A DNA stretch of 64,000 bases from Ignavibacteriales bacterium. Lineage in GTDB: Bacteria; Bacteroidota; Ignavibacteria; Ignavibacteriales; Melioribacteraceae. The stretch's first letter is position 1, and each line of letters opens with the position of its first letter. Below are positions 1 through 7,639 of this stretch, one piece after another. The notes below the pieces were generated by a model. The model saw only the letters and a list, made by a program, of their open reading frames with translations. It had not been told where the DNA came from and searched no databases. Position numbers and translations under genes: made by a program. The DNA lies in contig JAIOYW010000004.1 of NCBI GenBank assembly GCA_021740915.1, forward strand, positions 212,473-276,472, in the 5' to 3' direction.

Positions 1-1249
1 ATTTGGCAACTTCAGCCCAGGAAGGTTTTTTCCCTGTCCTTAGTATCCCGACCCTATAGATTTTTCCGGCAAACGGGAATATTAGAAACATCACGGCAAT
101 ATTTAAAAAGATACTGACAGCAAACTGCCATAACGGTACATCAACAAGTGTCATCCTGCTCGGCATCACAATGATCGAAGAGAATGGGAACATAGAACTG
201 ACTGTTGCAAGTGTATTATTCGGATTGTTAACCATTGAGAAAGTGATGAAAAACGGTATAATAATAAGCATCATTATTGGCAGATTACCAGATTGTGCGT
301 CCTGTGGATTATCAAAAATTGCCCCAAGAGTAGCGTACAAACCGAGAAAAAGAACTAACCCGACCAAAAAATTAACAAGAAAATACAACAGATGCCCTGC
401 GGTAATAGAAAGAATCAGTTCAGGAGGTAATACAAATATCGATGTGGAGATTATCACCAGCACCGGAGAAAGCCATATTGCCATCTGGACTACACCAATA
501 AGAGCGCTGCCTAAGATTTTTCCCGCCATCAACTCGCTCGTTGATACGCTTGCAAGAATAACTTCAACAATTCTTGAAGATTTTTCTTCAAGAACAGAGG
601 TTATCATCGATTGTCCGGTAAACAAAAGACTGAAATAGAGTAAAAATGCAAAAAGAAATGAGAGTATCCTGTTCCCAACACCTTCTTCTTCAATTTTTTC
701 ATCTTCTGTGATCCTGAAACCATCCATATTGACGCGGCTCATCGCATAATTAAGGTCGCCCTGTGATAACTCTTTCGATGAGAAATAATTATCAATCAGC
801 ACACTATTAACCGCAGAAGTTATTTTCCCTTCGACACTCCGGCTGTTTGGATTAGTAGAATAATATTTCAATTTTTTGTCAATCGTTGCTGTTGGAGGCA
901 CCTGGACAATCCCGGAGAGTTTTCCGCTGAGCATATCAGGTTTGGCATTTTTTAGCAATTCCTCAAATGTCGAAGTATCGGAAACCACTACTCTAATCTG
1001 ATAACTTCCGTCTTTCACGAAATCCCGCTGATCAAACTCTTTCTGTAATTTTTCAGCAAAATTGGCGTCAGGAACGGCAACCTGCAGGAATGTGTTTTCA
1101 TCTCCTTCCATTTTGATGAACACAGTTTGCAAAGCTATCATTCCGAACATCATTACGGGAATGAGCAAAGTTGCAATAATAAAAGATTTGCTTAGAAGTT
1201 TTTCCCGTATCTCACGTTTTATTACAGCTAATGTTCTGTTATTAAGCAT
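1..1249 (-). CDS. ABC-2 type exporter permease (NatB-like), 3'-truncated by the window edge
   Basis: The reading frame starts with ATG at 1249 and stays open to the left edge, giving about 416 residues. The translation begins MLNNRTLAVIKREIREKLLS, followed by one hydrophobic segment (about residues 22-42), a long polar domain predicted to lie outside the membrane, and then a block of membrane segments from about residue 215. Between them is EEKSSRIVEVILASVS, a stretch typical of NatB/ABC-2 permeases. The ATPase gene ends one base upstream, so the two are translationally close and surely form one exporter. The family includes sodium and drug exporters, but the substrate cannot be told here. 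The C-terminus lies outside the window. Confidence 0.88.
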   Translation of the reverse strand, partial: MLNNRTLAVIKREIREKLLSKSFIIATLLIPVMMFGMIALQTVFIKMEGDENTFLQVAVPDANFAEKLQKEFDQRDFVKDGSYQIRVVVSDTSTFEELLKNAKPDMLSGKLSGIVQVPPTATIDKKLKYYSTNPNSRSVEGKITSAVNSVLIDNYFSSKELSQGDLNYAMSRVNMDGFRITEDEKIEEEGVGNRILSFLFAFLLYFSLLFTGQSMITSVLEEKSSRIVEVILASVSTSELMAGKILGSALIGVVQMAIWLSPVLVIISTSIFVLPPELILSITAGHLLYFLVNFLVGLVLFLGLYATLGAIFDNPQDAQSGNLPIMMLIIIPFFITFSMVNNPNNTLATVSSMFPFSSIIVMPSRMTLVDVPLWQFAVSIFLNIAVMFLIFPFAGKIYRVGILRTGKKPSWAEVAK

Positions 1250-1250
1250 T

Positions 1251-2177
1251 TTAGTTTCCCCCCGTTGAAGATAAATCGTCCGCAGTTCCGGCAAGTTCCA
1301 CAAAAATCTCATGAAGCGAAATATCATTGGCATTAAATTTTTTGACCACAATATTATGATCGACCAATAATTTCAGTAATTGCTGACTGGAACTCTCATG
1401 TTTCAGTTTTACTCCTGTCGAATTTCCAAAATCCTCGATTTTTTCAACTATTCCGGAATTCCTGAGGAATGCGATATCTCCTTCATAAACAAGACTTACA
1501 TTCTGCTGGCTGTATCTGTTTTTTATCTGATCGAGTGCGCCGGATAAAATTAGCTGCCCTTTATCAATCATAGCAATACTATCACACATCTTCTCAGCAA
1601 AGTCCATCAGATGAGTTGAAAAAATTATTACTTTATTATTCCGTTTCTGCTCAAGGATGATTTCTTTTAAAAGATTCGTATTGATAGGGTCCATTCCCGA
1701 AAATGGTTCATCAAGAATAATGAACTCAGGATCGTGTAAAATTGTTGCGATAAACTGAATTTTTTGTTGATTTCCCTTGGAAAGTTCTTCAACTTTCGCC
1801 ATTGCTCTGGCTCCGAGTTCAAAACGTTCAAGATATTCTTTTGCTTTCTTCTCAACGCTTCTGCCCTTTTTTCCTTTTAATTCTGCGAAATAGAGCAGAG
1901 TTTCGAGGACTTTCATTTTTTTATACAAGCCCCGTTCTTCAGGCAGATAACCAACTTTATTCCTGAAATCCTGACCGACTTTAGTTCCCCGAAAAATAAC
2001 CTCTCCTGAATCCGGGCTGTAAATATCCATCATCATTCGAATAGTTGTGGTTTTTCCTGCTCCGTTTCGCCCAATAAGACCGAAGATCCCTCCCTCAGGC
2101 ACTTCAAAACTGACGTCCCTGACAGCTTCAATCTTTCCGAACGTTTTCGAAAGATTCCTCACTTCCAATGCCGACAT
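1251..2177 (-). CDS. ABC transporter ATP-binding protein (NatA-like)
   Basis: This 308-residue ATPase energises the ABC-2 permease encoded just downstream. Walker A is GRNGAGKTT at residues 36-44, the signature is LSKGNQQ, and Walker B is FIILDEPFSGMDP, followed by the switch histidine in FSTHLM. The C-terminal ~90 residues after the nucleotide-binding domain resemble the DUF4162-type tail found on many exporter ATPases of the NatA/CcmA group. The length is usual. The stop codon is one base from the permease start, so the genes are co-transcribed. The exported substrate is unknown; a NatAB-type cation or drug exporter is possible. Confidence 0.92.
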   Translation of the reverse strand: MSALEVRNLSKTFGKIEAVRDVSFEVPEGGIFGLIGRNGAGKTTTIRMMMDIYSPDSGEVIFRGTKVGQDFRNKVGYLPEERGLYKKMKVLETLLYFAELKGKKGRSVEKKAKEYLERFELGARAMAKVEELSKGNQQKIQFIATILHDPEFIILDEPFSGMDPINTNLLKEIILEQKRNNKVIIFSTHLMDFAEKMCDSIAMIDKGQLILSGALDQIKNRYSQQNVSLVYEGDIAFLRNSGIVEKIEDFGNSTGVKLKHESSSQQLLKLLVDHNIVVKKFNANDISLHEIFVELAGTADDLSSTGGN

Positions 2178-2197
2178 AATATTCCCGTTTATTGATT

Positions 2198-2233
2198 AAA
2201 AAACACTTAATAAATTTTCTCAGTAAATAAGTG
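2198..2233 (-). terminator. Possible AT-rich rho-independent terminator
   Basis: On the minus strand CACTTA pairs with TAAGTG across an 18-base loop and is followed by six T residues (2203-2198). It lies just after the hydrolase gene ending at 2262 and before the ABC transporter genes. The stem is only six base pairs and AT-rich, so this is a tentative call. Confidence 0.35.
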
Positions 2234-2261
2234 AACTATTTTAGAATGTTAAAATACTAAC

Positions 2262-3983
2262 TTAAATTTTTGTTGCAGGCATTTCCCTGCCACCCTGCAA
2301 CAAAATTAACGAAATAATATTATTCGAATCATCCCTTACAAACTTAAATTTTGCTTCAACACCAATAGATTTGAATATATCCATTTCTTCAGGTACTAAC
2401 TTAATTGCAGGCTGATTTGTTGCCCTTGCATATAAATTTCCATTCTTCAAAAAGATAGAAATTGTGAATTCCGGAGCCAATTGAAATTTTCCACCATAGC
2501 CCACCATATCTGATTCAGCCAATTTGTATGGCAAAAATCCTTCAGTTGTTTCTCCTGAATCCTTTAATCTCCTATATGCTTCCTCATTCGATTTATCTTT
2601 TTCAAGCCATTTCCGGAGAAATTCAATCTCACCTCTTCGATCATAATCAGTTCTTTTTATATCTGCCGCAAGCTTATAATTTTCCGCAAATTCCGGAAAT
2701 CTTTTTATATTTTCCCTAAGCACCTTAATCGCATCATCAGAATACCCGTTATTACTGAGATAATTTGAATATTTTATGAGTTCAGAAGGGCTGAATCCGA
2801 TATATGCTTTCGCCTCCTCCAGGAGCTGATCGACCCTTGACCCGAATTCCGCAGAATCGAGTGGAAGGGAACTTTCGCGCAATGCATAAGACAGGGGCAG
2901 CTTCGGGAATTCGGCTTCTGCTCCGTTAAGAATCCGGAATAATCCCGTCTGCATCTGGCGCATCGGGGCTGAGCCTAAATTGTTCAAAATAATATATACC
3001 TGTTTTAACTCAGGGATACGGTATATATATGCAGTAAATCCGTCAATACCCCCTGTGTGATGTTGGATTCCATATTTTGCCCCATTTGAAGGATGCTCCG
3101 CCTGCCAAATCTGCCAACCGTAAGCATAACCCCACTGAGATGGAGTAAAAATACGGTCAATCAGTTGTGGGCCGGCAAAGTTTTTATCATATAATCCCCT
3201 GTCCCATTTATAAAGATCGCCTGAGGCAGAGTACATTGCCCCGGCAGAAAATGGAGAAGACATATCAATAAAATCACAGTTTTTTATAACCCCCTCCTCA
3301 TTTTCGTAACCCGATGACCTCAGTGAGATAATTTTTTCTGAGTGATCGTAACCGGTTGAAGTCATACCCAATGGTTCTGTAATATACTTTTTAAGGGCAT
3401 CCTCATATTTCAATCCAGTGACTTGTTCAATAATGGCGCCGAGTATAAAGTAGCCTGAATTGCTGTAAACATATTCTGTCCCTGGTTCAAAGAACAGATC
3501 ATCACTGCACATTTTGGTGATGAATTCTTCAGTTGTGAAAAATTGTCTGCTGAGTTTTCCAAAAAAATCAGGGTTCTCAGTATATCCGGGAATTCCGGAC
3601 GTGTGAGTTATTAGCTGGTAAACTGTCACTTTTTCGGCGATATCTTTTCTGTAATAATCAAGGAATTTTGCAATATTATCATCCGGGGACAATTTGTTTT
3701 CTTCAATAAGTTTTGCAATAATGAAGGCTGTAAACTGCTTCGTAACCGAACCAATCCTGAATTTGTTCTCAATAGTATTGGGGACATTTAGTTCAAAATT
3801 CGCTTTTCCATAAGCTTTGTTAAAAACAATCCCTGTTGAATCTGCAACCAGAACAACTCCGCTGAATCGTTCGTATTCTGCATACTTTGCAATTAAATCA
3901 TCAAACTGCTGCTGCTGAGTCTGGGCGCCCAGAGAATATGCGAGTATAAGAGATAGAAATAAAATGTAGCTTCTGGTTTTCAT
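2262..3983 (-). CDS. Secreted serine hydrolase, class C beta-lactamase/penicillin-binding family
   Basis: This 573-residue protein begins with a clear signal peptide (hydrophobic core in residues 5-19, cleavage probably near LGAQ). The family triad motifs are present: SVTK with Ser79 and Lys82, YSN at 173-175, and HTGG at 309-312, the class C/esterase form of KTG. Family members act as D-amino-peptidases, esterases or beta-lactamases, and the substrate cannot be predicted. After the ~350-residue catalytic domain comes a helical stretch (about 390-460) resembling a TPR pair, then a beta-rich tail. The protein is predicted to be periplasmic or secreted. It stands alone, with a possible terminator after it. 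Antibiotic resistance should not be assumed. Confidence 0.88.
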   Translation of the reverse strand: MKTRSYILFLSLILAYSLGAQTQQQQFDDLIAKYAEYERFSGVVLVADSTGIVFNKAYGKANFELNVPNTIENKFRIGSVTKQFTAFIIAKLIEENKLSPDDNIAKFLDYYRKDIAEKVTVYQLITHTSGIPGYTENPDFFGKLSRQFFTTEEFITKMCSDDLFFEPGTEYVYSNSGYFILGAIIEQVTGLKYEDALKKYITEPLGMTSTGYDHSEKIISLRSSGYENEEGVIKNCDFIDMSSPFSAGAMYSASGDLYKWDRGLYDKNFAGPQLIDRIFTPSQWGYAYGWQIWQAEHPSNGAKYGIQHHTGGIDGFTAYIYRIPELKQVYIILNNLGSAPMRQMQTGLFRILNGAEAEFPKLPLSYALRESSLPLDSAEFGSRVDQLLEEAKAYIGFSPSELIKYSNYLSNNGYSDDAIKVLRENIKRFPEFAENYKLAADIKRTDYDRRGEIEFLRKWLEKDKSNEEAYRRLKDSGETTEGFLPYKLAESDMVGYGGKFQLAPEFTISIFLKNGNLYARATNQPAIKLVPEEMDIFKSIGVEAKFKFVRDDSNNIISLILLQGGREMPATKI

Positions 3984-4451
3984 ATCTGCTCAAGAATTTA
4001 TTAAGTGTGCTTATTAGACGAATTAGTAGAATTGTGGTTCTGTTTATTACGCTGAAGAACACGATTCTTTAACATTTTATTCGATTATTATACCTGTAAA
4101 CATTATTTCCCTTGCAGGGAAAACTGAGATGCAATTTATTTATTGTGTTCACATGATTTGATATTGGCTTCCCCTGAGATTTCTGCAGAATGACTAATAA
4201 TCAATTCTTAATCAATTTTGGGGCGATTAAGAATCTATGATATTCTAAGTAAAAAAAATCTTCGAACAAACTTGACTAAGCGGCATTCATAGTTAAAAAA
4301 AGCAATTTCCTTTGACGAAGGGTAATCATAGTCAAAGGAGTTGAATAAACAAAAAACTATATACGGAAATTGGTCTTAGAGTATCAAAAGGAAAGTTTAA
4401 GATGTTTCCATGAAAAAAATTAAATTTGCCATAACAATTTTGGAAAAACTT
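3984..4451. other. Gene-free stretch between divergent genes, with small palindromes
   Basis: No convincing coding frame was seen. The region separates the hydrolase (minus) from the ArsC-like gene (plus) and should hold both promoters. It contains a 17-base palindrome, TTTCCCT-TGC-AGGGAAA, at 4106-4122 without a T-run, and the spaced inverted repeat listed separately at 4308-4339. The end depends on which ArsC start is used (4410 or 4452). Confidence 0.5.
4308..4339. promoter_or_regulatory. Spaced inverted repeat upstream of the ArsC-like gene (possible operator)
   Basis: TCCTTTGAC (4308-4316) and GTCAAAGGA (4331-4339) form a perfect 9-base inverted repeat with a 14-base spacer. Imperfect 11-base direct repeats (TCATAGTTAAA at 4287-4297, TCATAGTCAAA at 4326-4336) overlap it. 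The position 70-110 bases before the likely start fits a regulator-binding site, but nothing identifies the regulator. Confidence 0.35.
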
Positions 4452-4805
4452 ATGGGCAGTCTGAACATCCAGATATTTGGGACAAAAAAATGCAGCGATA
4501 CCCGGAAAGCAGAAAGATTTTTCAAGGAGCGGAGGATCAATGTGCATTTTCGTGATCTTAATGAAAAAGGCATAAGCAAAGGCGAACTTGATAATATTCT
4601 AAAAAAAATTAATATTGATGACATTTTTGATAAAGGCGGAAAAAGGTACAAAGAAAAAAACCTTGATTATATGACATACGATATTTATGAAATTCTGCTT
4701 GAAGATCCGCTATTACTAAAAACACCTGTCGTAAGAAACGGCAATCTTTCAACGGTTGGCTATAGCCCGGAAATCTGGGCTGAATGGCTAAAGAATTCCT
4801 CTTAA
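4452..4805 (+). CDS. ArsC/Spx-family thioredoxin-fold protein
   Basis: The frame is open from 4410 (131 residues), but the ArsC fold begins right after the internal Met at 4452, so a 117-residue protein, the normal family length, is preferred. The conserved N-terminal pattern is IQIFGTKKCSDTRKAERFF, with one cysteine followed by the Arg-Lys pair of the ArsC/YffB/Spx group. The C-terminal LKTPVVRNGNLSTVGYSPE matches the family's cis-Pro region and end motif. True arsenate reductases use such a cysteine with glutaredoxin, but many members have unknown function and no ars genes are nearby, so arsenate reduction is not claimed. Its 3' end overlaps the convergent HAD gene by 18 bases. Confidence 0.8.
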   Translation: MGSLNIQIFGTKKCSDTRKAERFFKERRINVHFRDLNEKGISKGELDNILKKINIDDIFDKGGKRYKEKNLDYMTYDIYEILLEDPLLLKTPVVRNGNLSTVGYSPEIWAEWLKNSS

Positions 4806-5399
4806 TCTTAGCTGCTCTTTCAGATTATCAGCCCCCTGAAAATGGATTGAATCCCATCCGCATTTTCGGGCTGCCAATGCATATTCCTCAATGTCGTCAA
4901 TAAAAATATGGCTGCTGCTTTCCTCGCAGGTGTGTTTTTCCACTTCACGGTAAATCGCTTCTTCAGGCTTCACCGAACCGGCTTCATGGGATAAAATATA
5001 TTTCTCGAAATTTTTCAGAAATTCATAATTTTTCCATCCATATTCCATATGAATGGAATTAGTATTTGAAAGCAGGACAAGCCTGAATTTCTGTTTTAGT
5101 AGAGGCAGAAGCTCCGATACGCCGGTATTCTCAATGAAAATTTCTGAATATATGCTGCAAATTTCCGAAGCGCTCACCTTTTTTTCCGTCCATCCCCGGA
5201 GTAAATCAATAAAAAAAGACTCGGAAATATCGCCTCTTTCGAATGAACGGTGCTTAGGATAGTTTTCCTGATACCGGGAATAAAACCTTTCCCCCAGACC
5301 TGTTTCTATTTTGTTCAATCTATCAATGGCAATCTGATAATTAAAAGGTAATAATACATTACCAAGATCAAAAACAACAACTTTTATTCTGTTTTCCAT
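4788..5399 (-). CDS. HAD-superfamily hydrolase (subfamily IA, YihX-like)
   Basis: This 203-residue protein opens with VVVFDLGNVLLPFN; the first Asp is the expected phosphorylation site and DLGNVL is typical of the YihX/epoxide-hydrolase-like HAD IA branch. LLSNTNSIH supplies motif II, the Lys in SVKPEEAIY motif III, and FIDDIEEYA motif IV. YihX relatives dephosphorylate sugar phosphates, but the substrate here is unknown. The gene follows apbE by 14 bases and is the last gene of the deaminase/CoA-binding/ApbE/HAD cluster. Confidence 0.85.
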   Translation of the reverse strand: MENRIKVVVFDLGNVLLPFNYQIAIDRLNKIETGLGERFYSRYQENYPKHRSFERGDISESFFIDLLRGWTEKKVSASEICSIYSEIFIENTGVSELLPLLKQKFRLVLLSNTNSIHMEYGWKNYEFLKNFEKYILSHEAGSVKPEEAIYREVEKHTCEESSSHIFIDDIEEYALAARKCGWDSIHFQGADNLKEQLRLRGIL

Positions 5400-5413
5400 A
5401 AATCAATGAGAAT

Positions 5414-6439
5414 CTATTTTCCAATAAGAAACTGTTCAAAATCGGGAGTATATTTTTCGATAAATACCTCCCCGCTTTTAATAATCATATAAACCGGAAG
5501 ATTCAATTTAATTGCGAGTTCATATCCATCCTCAGGACCAAGTACGTTCAAAGCGGTGGCCCATCCGTCTGCCAGTGCGCAATCTTTATCTATCACAGTT
5601 ATACCTACAAGATTATGGCTTACCGGATATCCGGTGATTGGGTCTATTGTATGCGAATAACGCACTCCCTCAATCTCAAAATAGTTGCGATAGTCACCCG
5701 AGGTTGCCACAGCCAGATTCGGGAGGGCGATAATTTCCCGTATTTCCCCGCTATTATCCGGCTGACTGATTCCAATCTGCCAGAATTCCCCCTTTTGATT
5801 TTTTCCGGAAGCACGTACTTCACCCCCGATCTCAACAAGATAATCTTTGAATCCTTTACGATTCAGGTAGTCACAAACCTTGTCAACACCAAATCCTTTT
5901 GCAATTGCCGAGAGATCAATATAAACGCTGTCGGCATTTTTCATTATTGTTTTGAAATTTGAATCAAAAATCACATTCTGATGACCGACATATTGCTTCA
6001 GCCTGGCAATATCGACAGAATCCGGAACTTCGAAAGCGCTGCCGGGAGGACCAAAGCCCCAAAGATTTATTAGCGGACCAACCGTTATATCAAAGGCGCC
6101 TCCTGATTTTTCCGAAATATCAAAGGCTTTTTGTAATACTTCAGAGAAGTCATTCGATACATGAATGATGACCCCGGCTTTGGCCAAATTCAATGCACTT
6201 ATCTCAGAATCCTTCCGATAAGTTGACATTTGTCTGTTTACTTCGTTAAGAATGCTGTCAATTTCACTTTTTATGGTCGCAGATTCTGAAATATTATCAG
6301 TCGCAATTTTAACCGAATAGGTTGTTCCCATCGTAGAACCAGGGATATCAATCAGATCATTATCAACTGTACAGGCATTAATACTGTAAAATACTGCAGC
6401 AGAGAGGATATAAATTCTCAGAAATTTAATCGTCATCAA
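5414..6439 (-). CDS. apbE: FAD:protein FMN transferase (ApbE), lipoprotein
   Basis: ApbE attaches FMN covalently to Ser/Thr of periplasmic or membrane flavoproteins such as NqrB, NqrC and RnfG. The 341-residue protein has a lipoprotein signal with a lipobox ending at Cys23 (SINAC), then GSTMGTTYSVKI, DLSAIAKGFGVD and the C-terminal HTIDPITGYPV and DGWATALNVLG stretches of the FAD- and metal-binding site. Length is normal. No Rnf or Nqr genes are in the window, so its target lies elsewhere. It sits between the CoA-binding protein and the HAD phosphatase, all minus-strand. Confidence 0.93.
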   Translation of the reverse strand: MMTIKFLRIYILSAAVFYSINACTVDNDLIDIPGSTMGTTYSVKIATDNISESATIKSEIDSILNEVNRQMSTYRKDSEISALNLAKAGVIIHVSNDFSEVLQKAFDISEKSGGAFDITVGPLINLWGFGPPGSAFEVPDSVDIARLKQYVGHQNVIFDSNFKTIMKNADSVYIDLSAIAKGFGVDKVCDYLNRKGFKDYLVEIGGEVRASGKNQKGEFWQIGISQPDNSGEIREIIALPNLAVATSGDYRNYFEIEGVRYSHTIDPITGYPVSHNLVGITVIDKDCALADGWATALNVLGPEDGYELAIKLNLPVYMIIKSGEVFIEKYTPDFEQFLIGK

Positions 6440-6514
6440 AACACTCCACCAGGTTTAAGTTCATTATTAATAAAATCGGAGACTGAAAATCCGACATACT
6501 CCAATGAACTTTTA

Positions 6515-6967
6515 CTATGCTGGCATCTTCCTGAAAAACCTGCGGACTGCTCTGTGGAATTTGTGGATCGATTCAACAGGTTCAAGATACATAAACACAC
6601 ATTCGCCCATAATATAGCTAACCCCGGGATTGGAAAGTGAGGCATATTCCGGGGAGGAAATCGTTCCTTGCTGAAACCAGATATTCGAAAATCTGCCCGA
6701 GTTCATGATCTCTGTGAAGTTTTGAATTTTTGAGCATTTCGTGCATATCATTAAAGTTTTAATTTCCTGAGGAATTTCGTCAAGACTGTTAAAACACTTC
6801 AACCCATTATAAATATTCAATTTAGGGTTAACCGGGAAAACTCTTTTACCCGATTTTTTCAATTCCTTAAAAACCATATCGCCGAATTTTTTCCCTGATC
6901 CCGATACTCCGACAACAGCAATATTGTCTTGATGCAGGAAATCAGCAATCTTCTCTGAAGTTTTCAT
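6515..6967 (-). CDS. CoA-binding domain protein (YccU-like)
   Basis: This 150-residue single-domain protein matches the CoA_binding_2 (YccU) family. IAVVGVSGSGKKFGDMVFKEL gives the glycine-rich Rossmann loop near residues 17-30. VFPVNPKLN and the later ICTKC and NIWFQQG stretches fit the family pattern. It resembles the CoA-binding domain of succinyl-CoA synthetase alpha but has no catalytic domain. The biological role is unknown. Its ATG immediately follows the deaminase stop codon (6968), so the two are translated together. Confidence 0.85.
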   Translation of the reverse strand: MKTSEKIADFLHQDNIAVVGVSGSGKKFGDMVFKELKKSGKRVFPVNPKLNIYNGLKCFNSLDEIPQEIKTLMICTKCSKIQNFTEIMNSGRFSNIWFQQGTISSPEYASLSNPGVSYIMGECVFMYLEPVESIHKFHRAVRRFFRKMPA

Positions 6968-7417
6968 TCATTCACCTATGTCTTCATTCCAAAGTTCTGA
7001 TCGGTCCTCGATGAACTTTTTCATCATACCGATACATTCTTCATCATTTTCCACTTCAACCTTAACTCCTCTGCTCTTAAGCAGCTCTTCTTCGCCAAGA
7101 AAATTAACATTTTCCGCAATTATTACCTTTGGTATTTCATAGAGCAATATCGCCCCGGAACACATGGAGCAGGGTGAAAGGGTTGTATAGAGAACCGAAT
7201 TCCGATAAACGGATGCCGGCTGCCTTCCGGCATTCTCAAATGCGTCCATTTCTCCATGCAGAATAGGGCTCCCTTTCTGAATTCTGCGGTTATGACCCCT
7301 GCCTATAATTTTTCCATTATGAACGATAACCGACCCAATTGGAATTCCTCCTTCGGCTAATCCTTTTTTTGCTTCCTCAATTGCGGCCTGCATAAATTTG
7401 TCCATAGTACTCGCCAA
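6968..7417 (-). CDS. Fungal-type cytosine deaminase (CDD/TadA-like zinc deaminase)
   Basis: The protein (149 residues) belongs to the zinc-dependent deaminase superfamily. The zinc ligands and proton shuttle are His54 and Glu56 in HGEMDAFENAGR and Cys83/Cys86 in SPCSMCSGAILLY. The sequence after the zinc site (NVNFLGEEELLKSRGVKV) and the C-terminal WNEDIGE closely follow my memory of yeast cytosine deaminase Fcy1, rather than bacterial TadA or guanine deaminase. Cytosine to uracil conversion is therefore the best guess, from family resemblance. It heads a four-gene minus-strand cluster (deaminase, CoA-binding, apbE, HAD). An alternative is another small nucleobase deaminase. Confidence 0.85.
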   Translation of the reverse strand: MASTMDKFMQAAIEEAKKGLAEGGIPIGSVIVHNGKIIGRGHNRRIQKGSPILHGEMDAFENAGRQPASVYRNSVLYTTLSPCSMCSGAILLYEIPKVIIAENVNFLGEEELLKSRGVKVEVENDEECIGMMKKFIEDRSELWNEDIGE

Positions 7418-7570
7418 GAATTATTAAAGTGATACTTAAAAATACAAAATGCTTTTGATTCAATTTTCACGCATTTTAATTACTATTATCATGCTTATCT
7501 GTTATTAGATGATTCTGATGATTTTATCAATGCTAAAAGTATTCACTTAAATTCCCGCGGTTTTCATAGG

Positions 7571-7602
7571 TTGTTGAAAGACACAAGATTTTTGTATGTT
7601 TG
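7571..7602 (+). promoter_or_regulatory. Bacteroidetes-type promoter for the propeller protein
   Basis: TTG at 7571-7573, 21 bases, then TATGTTTG at 7595-7602 fits the Bacteroidetes housekeeping consensus TTG-N19-21-TAnnTTTG. The start codon lies 37 bases downstream, and an AGGA ribosome site precedes it. This is the best full match to that consensus in the window. Confidence 0.5.
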
Positions 7603-7639
7603 AAAATCAATCGGGTATTTTATCATCAGGTAGGATAAG

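Noticed and set aside
171..638. 155-residue plus-strand frame near the left edge
   Set aside because: It lies antisense to the ABC-2 permease, whose minus-strand translation shows clear family motifs. The plus-strand product has no recognisable features.
2262..3983. True beta-lactamase causing resistance
   Set aside because: Motifs fit the broad class C/PBP-like hydrolase family, which mostly contains peptidases and esterases; the long C-terminal extension is not typical of AmpC.
4106..4122. 17-base palindrome TTTCCCT-TGC-AGGGAAA
   Set aside because: No T-run and no second copy recognised; mentioned only as part of the gene-free stretch.
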